Shown one piece after another: positions 24,542-35,300 of a stretch of DNA of 37,840 nucleotides (the stretch's first letter is position 1; every line of letters starts with the position of its first letter). Both the position numbers and the translations under genes were made by a program. Below the pieces are notes generated by a model that saw only the letters and a list, made by a program, of their open reading frames with translations, had not been told where the DNA came from and searched no databases. This DNA is from an uncultured Prevotella sp. (GTDB lineage: Bacteria; Bacteroidota; Bacteroidia; Bacteroidales; Bacteroidaceae): contig ONBG01000034.1 in NCBI GenBank assembly GCA_900316015.1, positions 1 to 37,840 of the forward strand, in the 5' to 3' direction.

Positions 24542-26593
24542 ATGAAGCATTCATTCATGAGAGCCTTGCTCTCGCTGATGGTTTTCCTTCCTCTGGTCTT
24601 GGAAGCACAGTATGTGATTCCTCAGCCAGAGACGGTGACCGTCAACGAGGGCTTTTTTGCGCTTGATTCCCCTGTGGCCATACACTCTTCCGTCAAAGGC
24701 AAGGAAGGGCGTTTCCTGAAAGAGTATCTTACAGAATCTTTGCCCCTTCAAGTCTCTTCTTCTGCTGAACAGGTTATACGCCTCATCACGACAGGTACGA
24801 AGGAGGATGCGAAGATGGCACCGATGAAGGCTGACCTGCAGGCCTACACCCTTGATGTAACCCCCCGTCAGATCACGGTCAAGAGTGCTACTCCTATGGG
24901 CGTTTTCTATGGGATGGTTACTTTGCGACAGATGATGGAGAATGGAAAGGTGAGGAGTTGTCATGTCTCTGATCGTCCCCGCTTTACCTATCGTGGACTA
25001 ATGATTGATTGCTCCCGTCATTTTTGGTCGAAGGATTTTATCCTGAAACAGATCGATGCGATGGCGTATTTTAAGTTAGACCGCCTGCACTTGCACCTGA
25101 CTGATGCGGGAGGATGGAGGATCGAAATCAAGAAATATCCCAAGCTGACAGAAGAAACTGCCTATCGGACACAAAGTGACTGGACGAAATGGTGGATAGA
25201 GAATGACCGCCATTATTGCCGTCAGGATACCCCTGGGGCTTATGGCGGCTATTATACGCAGGCAGACCTGAAGGAGATCGTGAAATATGCTGCCCAACGT
25301 CACATCATTGTCATCCCTGAGATTGAGATGCCCGGACATAGCGAAGAGGTATGCTATGCTTATCCTGAGTTGTCTTGTCTCAAGAAACCCTATACAAGTG
25401 GTGATCTATGTGTGGGGAATGAAAAGACGTTCACTTTCTTGGAGAATGTTCTCAAAGAGGTGATGAAGATCTTTCCTTCTCAATATATCCATATCGGTGG
25501 CGACGAAGCAAGTCGGAAAGCATGGGAAAGTTGCCCTCTTTGCCAGAAACGTATGCAAGAAGAGGGACTGAAAACCGTTGAAGAATTGCAGAGTTATCTG
25601 ACAGCCCGCATAGAGCGTTACTTGAACGCCCATGGGCGCCAGTTGTTGGGATGGGATGAGATCTTAGAAGGACAGCTCGCCCCGAATGCCGCCGTTATGT
25701 CATGGCGGGGTGAGGAGGGAGGCATCCATGCCTCCAATCTGGGTCATCATGTCGTGATGTCACCGGGTAAATACTGCTATCTTGACCATTATCAGGATGT
25801 TCCCTTCTCGCAGCCAAAGGCTATTGGGGGATTCCTGCCATTAGAGACAGTCTACTCCTATGATCCTGTTCCCATGCGTTTCCAAAGCACAAAAGTGGAG
25901 CAGTATGTGGACGGTATGCAAGGCAATCTCTGGACGGAATTCATTTCCACTCCTTCGCATGCAGAATATATGTTATGGCCGCGGGCGATGGCTATCGCTG
26001 AAGTGGGGTGGAGTGCCCATAAGACTACTTATACTCATTTTAGGGAACGAGCCTTGTTGGCAGAACGCCACCTTCAAGCGAAAGGATACCATCCCTTTGA
26101 CTTGACGAAGGAAGTAGGAAATCGGAAAGAGTCGTTGGCTCTTGTAGACCATTTAGCACGGGGATGCAAAGTCGTTTATCATGCGCCGTATTCACAGAGT
26201 TACGCGGCTGCTGGTGACGCGACCCTTACCGATGGCAAGCGAGGGGGCTGGACCTATGGCGATGGAACTTGGCAAGGATTTATCGACAAGGGACGTTTGG
26301 ATGTGACCATTGACTTGGGTACTTCGAAGGACGTGCATGAGATCTCGGCTGATATGATGCAGTCTTCTGGAGCAGAAGTCTTTCTTCCTGCCAAGGTCAT
26401 CATTGCAGTGTCTGATGATGGAGAACATTTCCAGACCTTGTCTGACAAGGAGTATCCGGTAAAGAAAGATCCAGACTACTCCATCCGGAATTATGGATGG
26501 AAGGGAAGCGCCCGCGGGCGTTATATCCGCTTCCAAGCCTTGAACGGCAGTTTCGGCGGTTGGATTTTCACCGACGAAATCATCGTTCAATAA
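24542..26593 (+). CDS. GH20 beta-N-acetylhexosaminidase with C-terminal discoidin-like domain
   Basis: 683 aa with a signal peptide ending near LEA-Q (about residue 22). The N-terminal GH20b domain and the catalytic barrel carry Asp321-Glu322 in HIGGDEA, together with HLHLTDAGGWR, PEIEMPGH, MSWRGEE and NLWTEF. Residues about 545-683 form an additional beta-sandwich ending YIRFQALNGSF and TDEIIVQ, which resembles F5/8 type C/CBM32-like modules and probably binds carbohydrate. A longer loop after KKYPKLTEE (TQSDWTKWW) is absent from the first copy, so the two enzymes may differ in linkage or aglycone preference. It is the last gene of the pair and is followed by a strong hairpin. Confidence 0.94.
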   Translation: MKHSFMRALLSLMVFLPLVLEAQYVIPQPETVTVNEGFFALDSPVAIHSSVKGKEGRFLKEYLTESLPLQVSSSAEQVIRLITTGTKEDAKMAPMKADLQAYTLDVTPRQITVKSATPMGVFYGMVTLRQMMENGKVRSCHVSDRPRFTYRGLMIDCSRHFWSKDFILKQIDAMAYFKLDRLHLHLTDAGGWRIEIKKYPKLTEETAYRTQSDWTKWWIENDRHYCRQDTPGAYGGYYTQADLKEIVKYAAQRHIIVIPEIEMPGHSEEVCYAYPELSCLKKPYTSGDLCVGNEKTFTFLENVLKEVMKIFPSQYIHIGGDEASRKAWESCPLCQKRMQEEGLKTVEELQSYLTARIERYLNAHGRQLLGWDEILEGQLAPNAAVMSWRGEEGGIHASNLGHHVVMSPGKYCYLDHYQDVPFSQPKAIGGFLPLETVYSYDPVPMRFQSTKVEQYVDGMQGNLWTEFISTPSHAEYMLWPRAMAIAEVGWSAHKTTYTHFRERALLAERHLQAKGYHPFDLTKEVGNRKESLALVDHLARGCKVVYHAPYSQSYAAAGDATLTDGKRGGWTYGDGTWQGFIDKGRLDVTIDLGTSKDVHEISADMMQSSGAEVFLPAKVIIAVSDDGEHFQTLSDKEYPVKKDPDYSIRNYGWKGSARGRYIRFQALNGSFGGWIFTDEIIVQ

Positions 26594-26603
26594 CAAGGGA
26601 ATA

Positions 26604-26641
26604 CCTGTTTGTGGAACGCAAAAGACCGTTCCACAAACAGG
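26604..26641 (+). terminator. Perfect 15-bp hairpin after the GH20 operon
   Basis: 26604-26618 and 26627-26641 are exact complements around an 8-nt loop. The stem is stable, but no T-run follows. It may still end or protect the GH20 mRNA 3' end, or be a protein-binding palindrome. Confidence 0.5.
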
Positions 26642-26700
26642 ATGTTCTCAATCGTATAAGATCGGCTTCATTCTTGTCTTTTCTCTTTCATTATATTATG

Positions 26701-26775
26701 TTGCTTAAAATTTATTAATTTTTGGCTAATTTTTAGCCGCGAATTGCAATGTGAAGAGAAGATTTGTTATATTTG
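26701..26775 (+). promoter_or_regulatory. Promoter region of SusC/SusD pair 2
   Basis: The -7 box TATATTTG is at 26768-26775, with a weak -33-like ATTG at 26743-26746 (21-nt spacing). An AT-rich upstream block at 26701-26717 (TTGCTTAAAATTTATTA) recurs with one change upstream of pair 3. A small GGCTA/TAGCC hairpin lies between (26724-26738). Confidence 0.6.
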
Positions 26776-26779
26776 CAGC

Positions 26780-26979
26780 GACAATTATCGATACACCTAT
26801 ATAAAAACGAAACTTAATAAAAGGATTTGGAGAACCTAAATCGATGGTAGACCGTTTATCAATGCCTGCGTTCTGAGGGGATTGTTCCATTTCTTTTTCT
26901 CGGGTGCCTTGGTAAGTAGAAGAAGATAAAAGAGTGAATAGATATATTAACAATTATCAATCCTTAAATGTAAAGTACA
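26780..26979 (+). promoter_or_regulatory. Long 5' leader of SusC 2
   Basis: About 200 nt separate the predicted transcription start from the ATG at 26980. The first ~20 nt (CGACAATTATCGATACAC) and the last ~48 nt (26932-26979) are conserved with the leader of SusC 3, while the middle differs. This suggests a shared post-transcriptional function for the ends. No known riboswitch was recognised. Confidence 0.5.
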
Positions 26980-29900
26980 ATGAGCAAAAGAAAAAATGCT
27001 TTTACGCTCTCATTGAGAGTGTGTATGACGGCGTTGCTGATGTTCTTGTGTAGTGTTATCTACGCACAGAATATCACCGTTAAGGGTTCAGTGACTGATA
27101 AATCCGGTGAACCGGTGATCGGTGCCACGGTAAAAACGGCTGGATCAAAGACAGGCGTCATCACGAATGTAGACGGCGAGTATGTGATTTCTTGCCCGAG
27201 TAATGCAGTCCTGGAGTTCAATTACATCGGTTATCAGACTCAGAAAATCAATGTAGCTGGCAAGACGAAGATCGACGTGGTGCTCCAGGAAGAGTCTACG
27301 AACTTGAATGAAGTGGTGGTGACGGCCTTGGGTATCAAGAAGGATGCCCGGAAAGTAGGCTATGCAGTCAGTTCCATTGCTTCTGATGAGCTGACCAAGA
27401 CCGCATCTCCTTCCTTGGGTACGGCACTCTATGGCAAGGCTGCCGGCGTGACGATCAAAACAGCTCCTGGTGGAGCAGCCGGTGCTATCTCCATTAACGT
27501 GCGTGGATTGTCTTCTATCACAGGTTCTAACCAGCCTTTGATCGTTTTGGATGGTGTGCCTATCCATAATGGTGAGGCCAACAACTCAGGCTATTGGACA
27601 GATCAGCGTGTGAACTCGAATGGTCTCGCCGACATCAACCCAGAGGATATCGAGAACATCTCCATCCTGAAAGGTGCTGCCGCTACTGCACAGTACGGTT
27701 CAGAAGGTGCCAATGGCGTTGTCATGATTACAACCAAGACGGGTAAGAACAAGAAAGGCTTAGGTGTTGATTTCAATGCCAGCTGGACTGGAAACTTCGT
27801 TGCTTATATGCCTGAATATCAGACAGAGTATGGTCCTGGTCCGGCTCCACAGAGTCGTACGACGACAGATGCGTATGGCTGGTACAGTTATAAGGACAGG
27901 AACGGTGTCTCTCAGAAGGCCCCCTTGTATGGGACAACTTACTTTGGTCCGAAGTATGACGGCAGCCAGGTGTACTATTACGATGGAACGATGCGTTCTT
28001 ACAATGCCATCAGCAGCAATCCTTGGAATGATGTGTTCCGTACCGGTTTCGACCAGCAATATAACATTGCTTTGACAGATGCTGGTGAGAAGGGTAATTT
28101 CAGGTTCTCTTATACCTATTATAATAGCATCCCAAACCAATACAACTCTGATTTTGACAAGCATAACTTCAACTTGACAGGAAGCTATAACCTGTTGAAG
28201 AACTTAAAGCTTGATGTATCAGCTAATTACATGGCAGAGCACGTCAAGAACCGTCCTTATCGTATGTACCGTTTGCTTTGCAACTTTGCCGGTATGTTCG
28301 GTGCTTTCGATGATGTTAAGTACATCCGTCAGCATACGATGACCAGTGCAGGCTATCGTAACCGTGTCTATACGGATTCCCAGATCGACAATCCAGATGA
28401 AGGTTTTGCCATGGACTTTGGTAGCCGCTCAGGTTTGATCGATGAATATTTCTGGAATATCTTTGGCAAAGAACAGTTGGAATCCAACAACCGTTTGATT
28501 GCAAAGGTGGCTCCATCTTGGGAGATCATCCCGGGCCTGACCTTGAAGGCCAGTGTCGCTGAGGACTTGACAACGAATAAGATCGAGAACAAGAATCATA
28601 CGGAGACAGCCAATGCCTTGATCACCAATGGCAGTTATACAGGTAGCTATACCTTGCAAAACAAGCGTTACCAGATCGTGTATGGCGATGTCATGTTGAT
28701 GTATGACAAGATGCTGACCGATAAATTGAATTTGGATGCATACGTAGGATGGTCCGGTCGTAGGGAGAAGCAATATAACCTGAGCTCTTGGACAGTCAAT
28801 GGTCTTTCTGTTGAGAACTGGTTCAACTTGGCTGCCAGCACAAAGGCTCCCCAGACCAGTGAGGCTGAGCTTCAGATGTTGAAGACAGCCTATTTCGGCG
28901 ACCTTTCTTTGTCCTGGGACAACTGGGCATACTTGGAAGGGACAATCCGTAATGAGAAGATCTCTACCTTGTTCAAGGATAACAACTCCTACTGGTATCC
29001 TTCTGTCAGCGGTAGTATCGTTATTTCTGAATTGCTGAAAGACAAAAAACCGTCATGGATGGATTTCGCTAAGGCACGTGCATCTTATGGTATCGTAGGT
29101 TTGGCACCTGCCATCTATGAGGCTACCTTGGCTTTCAATCAGTCAACAGCATCTGGCTATGTTTACAATGTCCAGCCGACAACGGTAGGCAACAACAAGA
29201 TCAAGCCAGAGAAGACTTATGAATGGGAGTTTGGTTTGGAAGGTAAGTTCCTGAAGAACCGCTTGGGCTTCGACGTTGCTTATTATACCAAGGATGTCAA
29301 GGACCAGATCTTGAGTACGACCATGGCTGCCTCTACCGGTGCCACTGCTATCCTGATGAATATCGGTCAGTTTAGGAACAAGGGTGTTGAGCTCTCTATG
29401 TACGGTACTCCATTGCAGACCAAGGACTTCCGTCTTGACCTGAGAGGCAATATCTCCTGGAACTGGAACCGCGTGATCAAATTGGCTGAGGGTGTGGATC
29501 GCCTCCAGCACCAGAAGTGGGACAATGGTGCCGCTTACCTCTATTCTACGGTTGGTAGCTCCATCGGTGACTTCTATGCATACGCACCACAGACTGACAA
29601 GAACGGCAATCCTATCGTAGACTCTTCAACAGGATGGTATAAGTTGACTTCCGAGCCCGTAAAGGTAGGCAATGCCATGCCGAAGTGGACAGGTGGTGCT
29701 GGTATGACCGTAACCTATAAGAACGTTTACTTGGATGTATCCCTCGACTTCCGTCATGGAGGTATGATCTTCAATATCCCTTACGAGTATATGATGGGTC
29801 GTGGTGCTATCAAGGAAAGCATGAAATATCGTGATGCAGCTCATGGTGGTCAGACCTATTACATCGACAGTAGCGTAGGCAATGGTATCGTTCCAGCTTC

Positions 29901-30312
29901 TTCTGCTCCAGCAGGCAAGGTTCTTTACGACGATGGTATGATCCTGCCGGGCGTGAAGGAAGATGGTACCAAGAATGATATTATGATCTCTGCCGATCGC
30001 TGGTACAACTGGTCTTACAACTGGGGTACAGATGCTCCTACGTACTATTCTCATTCCTTGTTCAACAACAGTTACGTGAAGGTACGTGAGATCGTCTTAG
30101 GCTATAACTTCCCGAAGTTCATCACGGAGAAGTTCGCTTGCCAGAAGTTGCAGGTTTCCGTATATGCCCGCAACCCGTTCTATATCTACAAGAATCTGCC
30201 GATCTTTGATGCTGAGGCTACGGATGCAACCAGTTGGACGGAACAGAGCTATATTGGTGGTTCAACTGCCACGACCCGCTCTTTCGGTATATCCTTGCGC
30301 GCAAGTTTCTAA
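26980..30312 (+). CDS. SusC-like TonB-dependent outer membrane transporter, pair 2
   Basis: 1110 aa with a signal peptide (about 1-29, ending VIYA-Q). A CarboxypepD_reg-like domain (about 32-105) contains KGSVTDKSGEPVIGATV. A TonB-box-like segment ending NEVVVTALG and a plug domain (about 120-230) with VRGLSSI, IVLDGVP and GVVMITTK follow. The barrel ends SFGISLRASF. The first 130 residues closely resemble SusC 3 (both start MSK and share GEPVIGATVK, NEVVVTALG), so pairs 2 and 3 are likely diverged duplicates. SusD 2 follows after 34 nt. The imported glycan is unknown, and the neighbouring GH20 genes suggest amino-sugar oligosaccharides. Confidence 0.94.
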   Translation: MSKRKNAFTLSLRVCMTALLMFLCSVIYAQNITVKGSVTDKSGEPVIGATVKTAGSKTGVITNVDGEYVISCPSNAVLEFNYIGYQTQKINVAGKTKIDVVLQEESTNLNEVVVTALGIKKDARKVGYAVSSIASDELTKTASPSLGTALYGKAAGVTIKTAPGGAAGAISINVRGLSSITGSNQPLIVLDGVPIHNGEANNSGYWTDQRVNSNGLADINPEDIENISILKGAAATAQYGSEGANGVVMITTKTGKNKKGLGVDFNASWTGNFVAYMPEYQTEYGPGPAPQSRTTTDAYGWYSYKDRNGVSQKAPLYGTTYFGPKYDGSQVYYYDGTMRSYNAISSNPWNDVFRTGFDQQYNIALTDAGEKGNFRFSYTYYNSIPNQYNSDFDKHNFNLTGSYNLLKNLKLDVSANYMAEHVKNRPYRMYRLLCNFAGMFGAFDDVKYIRQHTMTSAGYRNRVYTDSQIDNPDEGFAMDFGSRSGLIDEYFWNIFGKEQLESNNRLIAKVAPSWEIIPGLTLKASVAEDLTTNKIENKNHTETANALITNGSYTGSYTLQNKRYQIVYGDVMLMYDKMLTDKLNLDAYVGWSGRREKQYNLSSWTVNGLSVENWFNLAASTKAPQTSEAELQMLKTAYFGDLSLSWDNWAYLEGTIRNEKISTLFKDNNSYWYPSVSGSIVISELLKDKKPSWMDFAKARASYGIVGLAPAIYEATLAFNQSTASGYVYNVQPTTVGNNKIKPEKTYEWEFGLEGKFLKNRLGFDVAYYTKDVKDQILSTTMAASTGATAILMNIGQFRNKGVELSMYGTPLQTKDFRLDLRGNISWNWNRVIKLAEGVDRLQHQKWDNGAAYLYSTVGSSIGDFYAYAPQTDKNGNPIVDSSTGWYKLTSEPVKVGNAMPKWTGGAGMTVTYKNVYLDVSLDFRHGGMIFNIPYEYMMGRGAIKESMKYRDAAHGGQTYYIDSSVGNGIVPASSAPAGKVLYDDGMILPGVKEDGTKNDIMISADRWYNWSYNWGTDAPTYYSHSLFNNSYVKVREIVLGYNFPKFITEKFACQKLQVSVYARNPFYIYKNLPIFDAEATDATSWTEQSYIGGSTATTRSFGISLRASF

Positions 30313-30346
30313 ATGGTTAGAGTCAAATCTTTAAAATGAAATCGAA

Positions 30347-31951
30347 ATGAAAATCAATAAATTATATGCTTTCCTACTGAGCCTGGTTGCGATGTCTACG
30401 TTCACCGCATGTTCGGACAGCGATTACACCGCACTCTATAATGACCCGAGCAAGACCACGACGGTTACGTGCCCGAAATTGTTCACGGGTGTCGTTTATT
30501 CAGGCAGGAGCTATACCTACAATGCTTACTGGCGTATGTATACTTGGGACAACATTTTCGCTAAATATGCACAGACGGTAGGATACAAGAACAATTCAGG
30601 TAGTGTATACTACTACAATGAGGGCTATACAGCCGATCGTTGGAACAACTTCTATAATGTCTTGGCACAATTCCGCCAGCTCCAGAATCAATATGATAAA
30701 GAGAGTGCGAAGGACCAGGCGAACGATAAGTTGTTTGTTGACCTCTCAGAAGTGTTCGTCATCGACCATCTTTCCCAGATGGTGGATCTTTTTGGTGACG
30801 TACCTTACAGTGCTGCCGGTTATTTAGGCATCACAGGTGATGTTGCTGGTTCTCGTCCGGCTTATGATGATGACGTGGAACTATACAAGAGCATGCTCTC
30901 TCGTTTAGGCGAACTCTATACGGAGATCTCTTCCTTGGGTAGCAATATGAGTGCGATCACCAAGTCTGGTTTGTCTCAGCAGGACTTCCTCTGTGGAGGA
31001 GACGTGAACAAATGGTTAGCATACGCCAACTCCCTTCGTCTCCGTTTGGCTGTCCACGTGGCTGCCCAGGGTGACTTAGTATCCACAGCAAAGGCTGCCA
31101 TCCAGGAATGCTTAGGTCGTGAGCTGATCACTTCTGATTCGAATAACATCGAAGTCTATCCTGATGATGATAAGGCTTGGGTAAATTCTGATGATTTCGG
31201 TACCTCCTTCAAGGACATCAACAACGTCGCTTCTCAGCCTATGATTGATGCCATGACAAGGGTAGCTGGAGAGAACGATCCCAGGTTGGCTGTCCTTTAC
31301 ACGCCGAATGCAGAAGGCAAGTATATCGGTACCGACCGTAAGGAGACCAACGCTTTCCAAACCCAGCATGGAAGCTCATACAATGGCTTTGGTGATGGAG
31401 CATGGAGCGATAGGTACTATGCCTCTCTCGACTCCGTGACCTTCGCTGGCAATATTAAGTTTATCAGTCCGGTGATCACCGCAGCCGAGGTTAACTTCCT
31501 GAAAGCAGAGTGCTATCAGCAAGGTTATGCTTCAGGCAATGCCGAGGCCGCCTTCGTGGCAGGTATGATTGAGTCGACTAAGTTCTACTATCGCCTGAAC
31601 AATGTCAGCACGGATAGCCACGGATATCGTGGTACTTATCCCGGTGATGCTGCTGTTACGGAATATGCAGAGAAGCTTTGGGCAACCTATACGAATAAGT
31701 TAGAAGCCATCATGACGGCAAAATGGACACACTTCGGTGTCATCCAGCCTACCCAGGCATGGACAGATATCCGCCGTACGGGCTATCCTGCCCTGACCTA
31801 TCCTGAGGATGAGCAGGCACAGAGCGTGAAGACCTTGCCTAACCGCATCAAGTATCCAAGCACTGAGGCAGCCAACAATGCCGCTAATTACAAGGCAGCT
31901 TGTGCTGTTCAAGCAGATGAACTCTCTACCAAACTATTCTGGGAGAAGTAA
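30347..31951 (+). CDS. SusD-like surface lipoprotein (SusD-like_2 type), pair 2
   Basis: 534 aa. The lipobox ends at Cys22 (TFTAC-SDSD), followed by acidic residues that favour surface export. The helical body contains DLFGDVPYS, and the C-terminal motif TDIRRTGYPAL is shared with SusD 3 (TARRSGYPKV) but not with SusD 1. This places pairs 2 and 3 in the SusD-like_2 subgroup. It acts as the glycan-capturing lid of SusC 2. A strong terminator follows 24 nt after the stop. Confidence 0.9.
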   Translation: MKINKLYAFLLSLVAMSTFTACSDSDYTALYNDPSKTTTVTCPKLFTGVVYSGRSYTYNAYWRMYTWDNIFAKYAQTVGYKNNSGSVYYYNEGYTADRWNNFYNVLAQFRQLQNQYDKESAKDQANDKLFVDLSEVFVIDHLSQMVDLFGDVPYSAAGYLGITGDVAGSRPAYDDDVELYKSMLSRLGELYTEISSLGSNMSAITKSGLSQQDFLCGGDVNKWLAYANSLRLRLAVHVAAQGDLVSTAKAAIQECLGRELITSDSNNIEVYPDDDKAWVNSDDFGTSFKDINNVASQPMIDAMTRVAGENDPRLAVLYTPNAEGKYIGTDRKETNAFQTQHGSSYNGFGDGAWSDRYYASLDSVTFAGNIKFISPVITAAEVNFLKAECYQQGYASGNAEAAFVAGMIESTKFYYRLNNVSTDSHGYRGTYPGDAAVTEYAEKLWATYTNKLEAIMTAKWTHFGVIQPTQAWTDIRRTGYPALTYPEDEQAQSVKTLPNRIKYPSTEAANNAANYKAACAVQADELSTKLFWEK

Positions 31952-31975
31952 ACTGGCTCCGAATCTTCTATGAAC

Positions 31976-32018
31976 AAGGCGCATCGCATGCTTTTTGCGG
32001 TGCGCCTTCCTTTTTTTT
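31976..32018 (+). terminator. Intrinsic terminator after SusD 2
   Basis: 13-nt arms (31976-31988 and 31996-32008) with one wobble pair close a 7-nt loop. Two C and eight T residues follow. It separates pairs 2 and 3 into independent transcription units. Confidence 0.9.
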
Positions 32019-32033
32019 ATTTGTTAGGACTCT

Positions 32034-32096
32034 TTGCTTAAAGTTTATTAAATTTTAAATATTTTATTGCATACTGTGAAAAAATGATTAAATTTG
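32034..32096 (+). promoter_or_regulatory. Promoter region of SusC/SusD pair 3
   Basis: The -7 box TAAATTTG is at 32089-32096, with ATTG at 32066-32069 exactly 19 nt upstream. The AT-rich block 32034-32050 matches 26701-26717 in 16 of 17 positions. The region 32089-32117 matches 26768-26796 in 26 of 29 positions. Confidence 0.65.
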
Positions 32097-32100
32097 CAAC

Positions 32101-32301
32101 GACAATTATGGATACACTGTTGCAAGATAAGGATGTGACGGCATCGTGATGCCGATGATATTGAAGAGAAAAACATCATGGGATGATCGATGTTCACGCC
32201 GGCTTAGTACATGTCTTGATGCTTGTATGTGTTTCACTATATATGAGAATTGAGTGAGTAGATATATGTTAACAATTATTCATCCTTAAAAGTAAAGTAC
32301 A
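32101..32301 (+). promoter_or_regulatory. Long 5' leader of SusC 3
   Basis: About 200 nt, almost the same length as the SusC 2 leader. The conserved head (CGACAATTATGGATACAC) and tail (32252-32301, including AACAATTAT, CATCCTTAAA and GTAAAGTACA before the ATG) flank an unrelated middle. Nothing else is recognised between 32018 and 32301. Confidence 0.5.
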
Positions 32302-35300
32302 ATGAGCAAAGAAAAGAATGCTTTACTGTCCTCCATGCGAGGACTACTAACAACTTTTTTGTTGTTTGTGACTGTAGCGATGTTCGGACAGGACATAACA
32401 GTCAGGGGTACTGTTACCGACACAAAGGGCGAGCCGGTCATCGGAGCCACTGTGAAGGTAGAGGGTGCCAACACAGGTGTTGTTACCAACATTGATGGTG
32501 AGTACACGTTGAAGTGCGCTCCCAATGCCACATTGACCTTTTCGTATATTGGATTCAATACGAGAAAGGAACCCGTGAACAACCGTACGCGAATTGACGT
32601 GAAGTTCAAGGAGAACTCAACCGAACTGAATGAGGTCGTGGTTACTGCCTTAGGTATGAAGCGTGAAACCAAGGCATTGGGTTATGCCATGACAGAATTG
32701 AAGGGCGATGAGCTCGACGCGAACCTGATCAACCCGGTGCAGGCTTTGCAAGGTAAGGTTGCAGGAGTCGAGGTTACTTCTTCTGATGGTGGTATGTTCG
32801 GTGCTTCCAAGATCTTGATTCGTGGTGCTTCTACCCTTAACAAGAACAATCAGCCTATCTATGTCGTTGATGGTGTAATCCTCGACAATGGAATCGTGGA
32901 GAACGATGCCGACTGGGCTTCTGGTGCCCAGAACTATGGTAATGAGTTGAAGAACTTGAACCCGGATGACTTCGAAACTGTGTCAGTCCTGAAGGGCGCA
33001 GCCGCTACTGCTTTGTACGGCTCCCGGGGTTTGAATGGTGCCGTCGTGATTACCACAAAGAGTGGTAAAGGCAAGAAGGGCTTAGGCATTGACTTCAGTC
33101 AGACGATAGGGTTTGACAAGGTGACCAGTCAGCCTGACCTTCAGAATGAATATGCAGAGAGCTTCTGGTATTGCTCTTCGCCCAACAGTCCGTTCAACGT
33201 GAACGATATCTATTGGACCAACGACCAAGGATATGCTTCTTATAAGGTATTGAGCAACTATGGCGAAATGGGTACTGCATGGGGTCCTTCCTTTGAGTAC
33301 TTGCGGAAGAACGCCAAGGAAGGGAAGATCGAGCTCTATGATGGCAAGCTCTATGATGCCAAGGCCTACAAGAATAATTTCAAGGATGCGTATGACACGG
33401 GTTTCTCTACCAATACGAACGTCGCTTTGTCTGGAGGGAATAACCGTACGAACTTCTATACATCTCTTTCTTATCGTTACAACAACGGTACGTTGCCTAA
33501 CAACGACTTCCGTCGTTTGAGCTTCCTTGCCAAGGCAAGCCACAAGTTGACCGATAACTTTGAGGTGGAGGCAAGCATGACCTATGCGAACTCAAAGCCT
33601 CGCAACGCTCAGCCGAACATTGGTGCAAGCTTCGTTGATGGCACTTGGGACCGTATGTACGACGCCAAGTATTATCGCGATAAGTATAAGGGTTCTCATG
33701 GTGGTCTGGCCCAGACCCAATACGGTGATGAATGGGGATACGTGATCGGACGTGGCATATGGTGGTCGGTATGGGAGAACGAATACTACCAGAAAGAGAC
33801 TGTTTTCCGTCCCGACCTGAAGATCACCTGGTCGCTCACACCTTGGTTGAAATGGGTCACCGAAGCTAATTACAACTACTACTTTGTGCAGGCTGAGGAA
33901 AAGGATCCAGGATCAGGTTATTACAACCAAGGTGGTTACTATGGAACCAGCCAGTCACGGAAGGAGCAGACCAACCTCAACACCAACTTGATGTTTGACA
34001 AGCAGTTCGGTGAGGATTGGCATCTGAATGGCTTTGTACGTTATGAGCTGTACAATTCCTATCGCTCGGCTATGAGCTCTGGCACGAAGGGCGATTTCAT
34101 CGTTCCAAACCAGTACTTCTTGGCCAACGGTTCTGATGGCTATAATGCATCAGCAAAGGTTTCTGACACCAAGACCATCCAGTCAGTTGCCGCACAGGCA
34201 AGCCTGAGCTGGAGAGACCAAGTATACCTTGACGTGACCGGACGTAACGACTGGTCTTCTTCCTTGGTTTATTCTGATGGTCATGGTACCTATTCATATT
34301 TCTATCCTTCTATTAGTGCATCTTGGTTGGTTACCAATACGTTCCGTAAGCAGTTGCCTACCTGGTTGAGCTTCTGGAAAGTACGTGCTTCTTATGCACA
34401 AGTAGGTAATGATACCGAAGCTTATTCTATCAATACTGCTTACGGTCTGGAGAGCTATACCAACAAATTCGGCAAGGCTTATGCGACGACACTCCCCTCA
34501 ACGACCTATAGTCAGAATCTGAAACCTGAGCGCAAGAAGTCTTGGGAGGTGGGTACCGACATCCGTTTCCTGAACAACCGGATTGGTCTTGACTTCACTT
34601 ATTACAAGGAGAACACCGTCGACCAGATCATGACCGTGTCCATTCCTTCTGTGTCCGGTTATAGCAATGCGCTGATCAATGCTGGAAACATCCAGAACTC
34701 CGGTGTTGAGCTTGCGTTGAACACCACGCCGATCGCTACGAAAGACTGGCAGTGGGATCTCAACTTCACCTATACGAAGAACAAGTCTAAGATTGTTTCC
34801 TTGTCAGACTTGACAGCTGACTATATCACCTTGAATGGTTATACTAATTATGGCAACTATCGTATTGGCTCTGTTGCCAAGGTGGGTGGTACTTATGGTA
34901 TGCTGATGTCTGACTCTGCGCCATTGGTGGACGAGGCCTCAGGTTTGAATGTCCTCGGCTATGCAAATAGCTACCGCAGTGCTTATGAGCGTCGTAACGG
35001 TACAGTGGAGGTCGTAGGCAATTCCACACCTGACTTCCTGGGCTCCGTCAACACAACGCTGCGCTACAAGCGTTGGACCTTGAGTGCCAGCTTCGATGCC
35101 CGCTTCGGTGGCAAGGTGGCTTCTTTCAGCTCCCGTTATGGTACCGCATACGGCTATACCAAGACCTCTCTTGACGGTCGCGGCACCAAGCACGGCGGCA
35201 TCACCTATACTTCTGGCTTTGACGGCGTGACCTATGATGATGGCGTGATCCCCAACGGTATCATCCTTTCCGGCACCAAGATCAACCAGCCAGATGGAAC

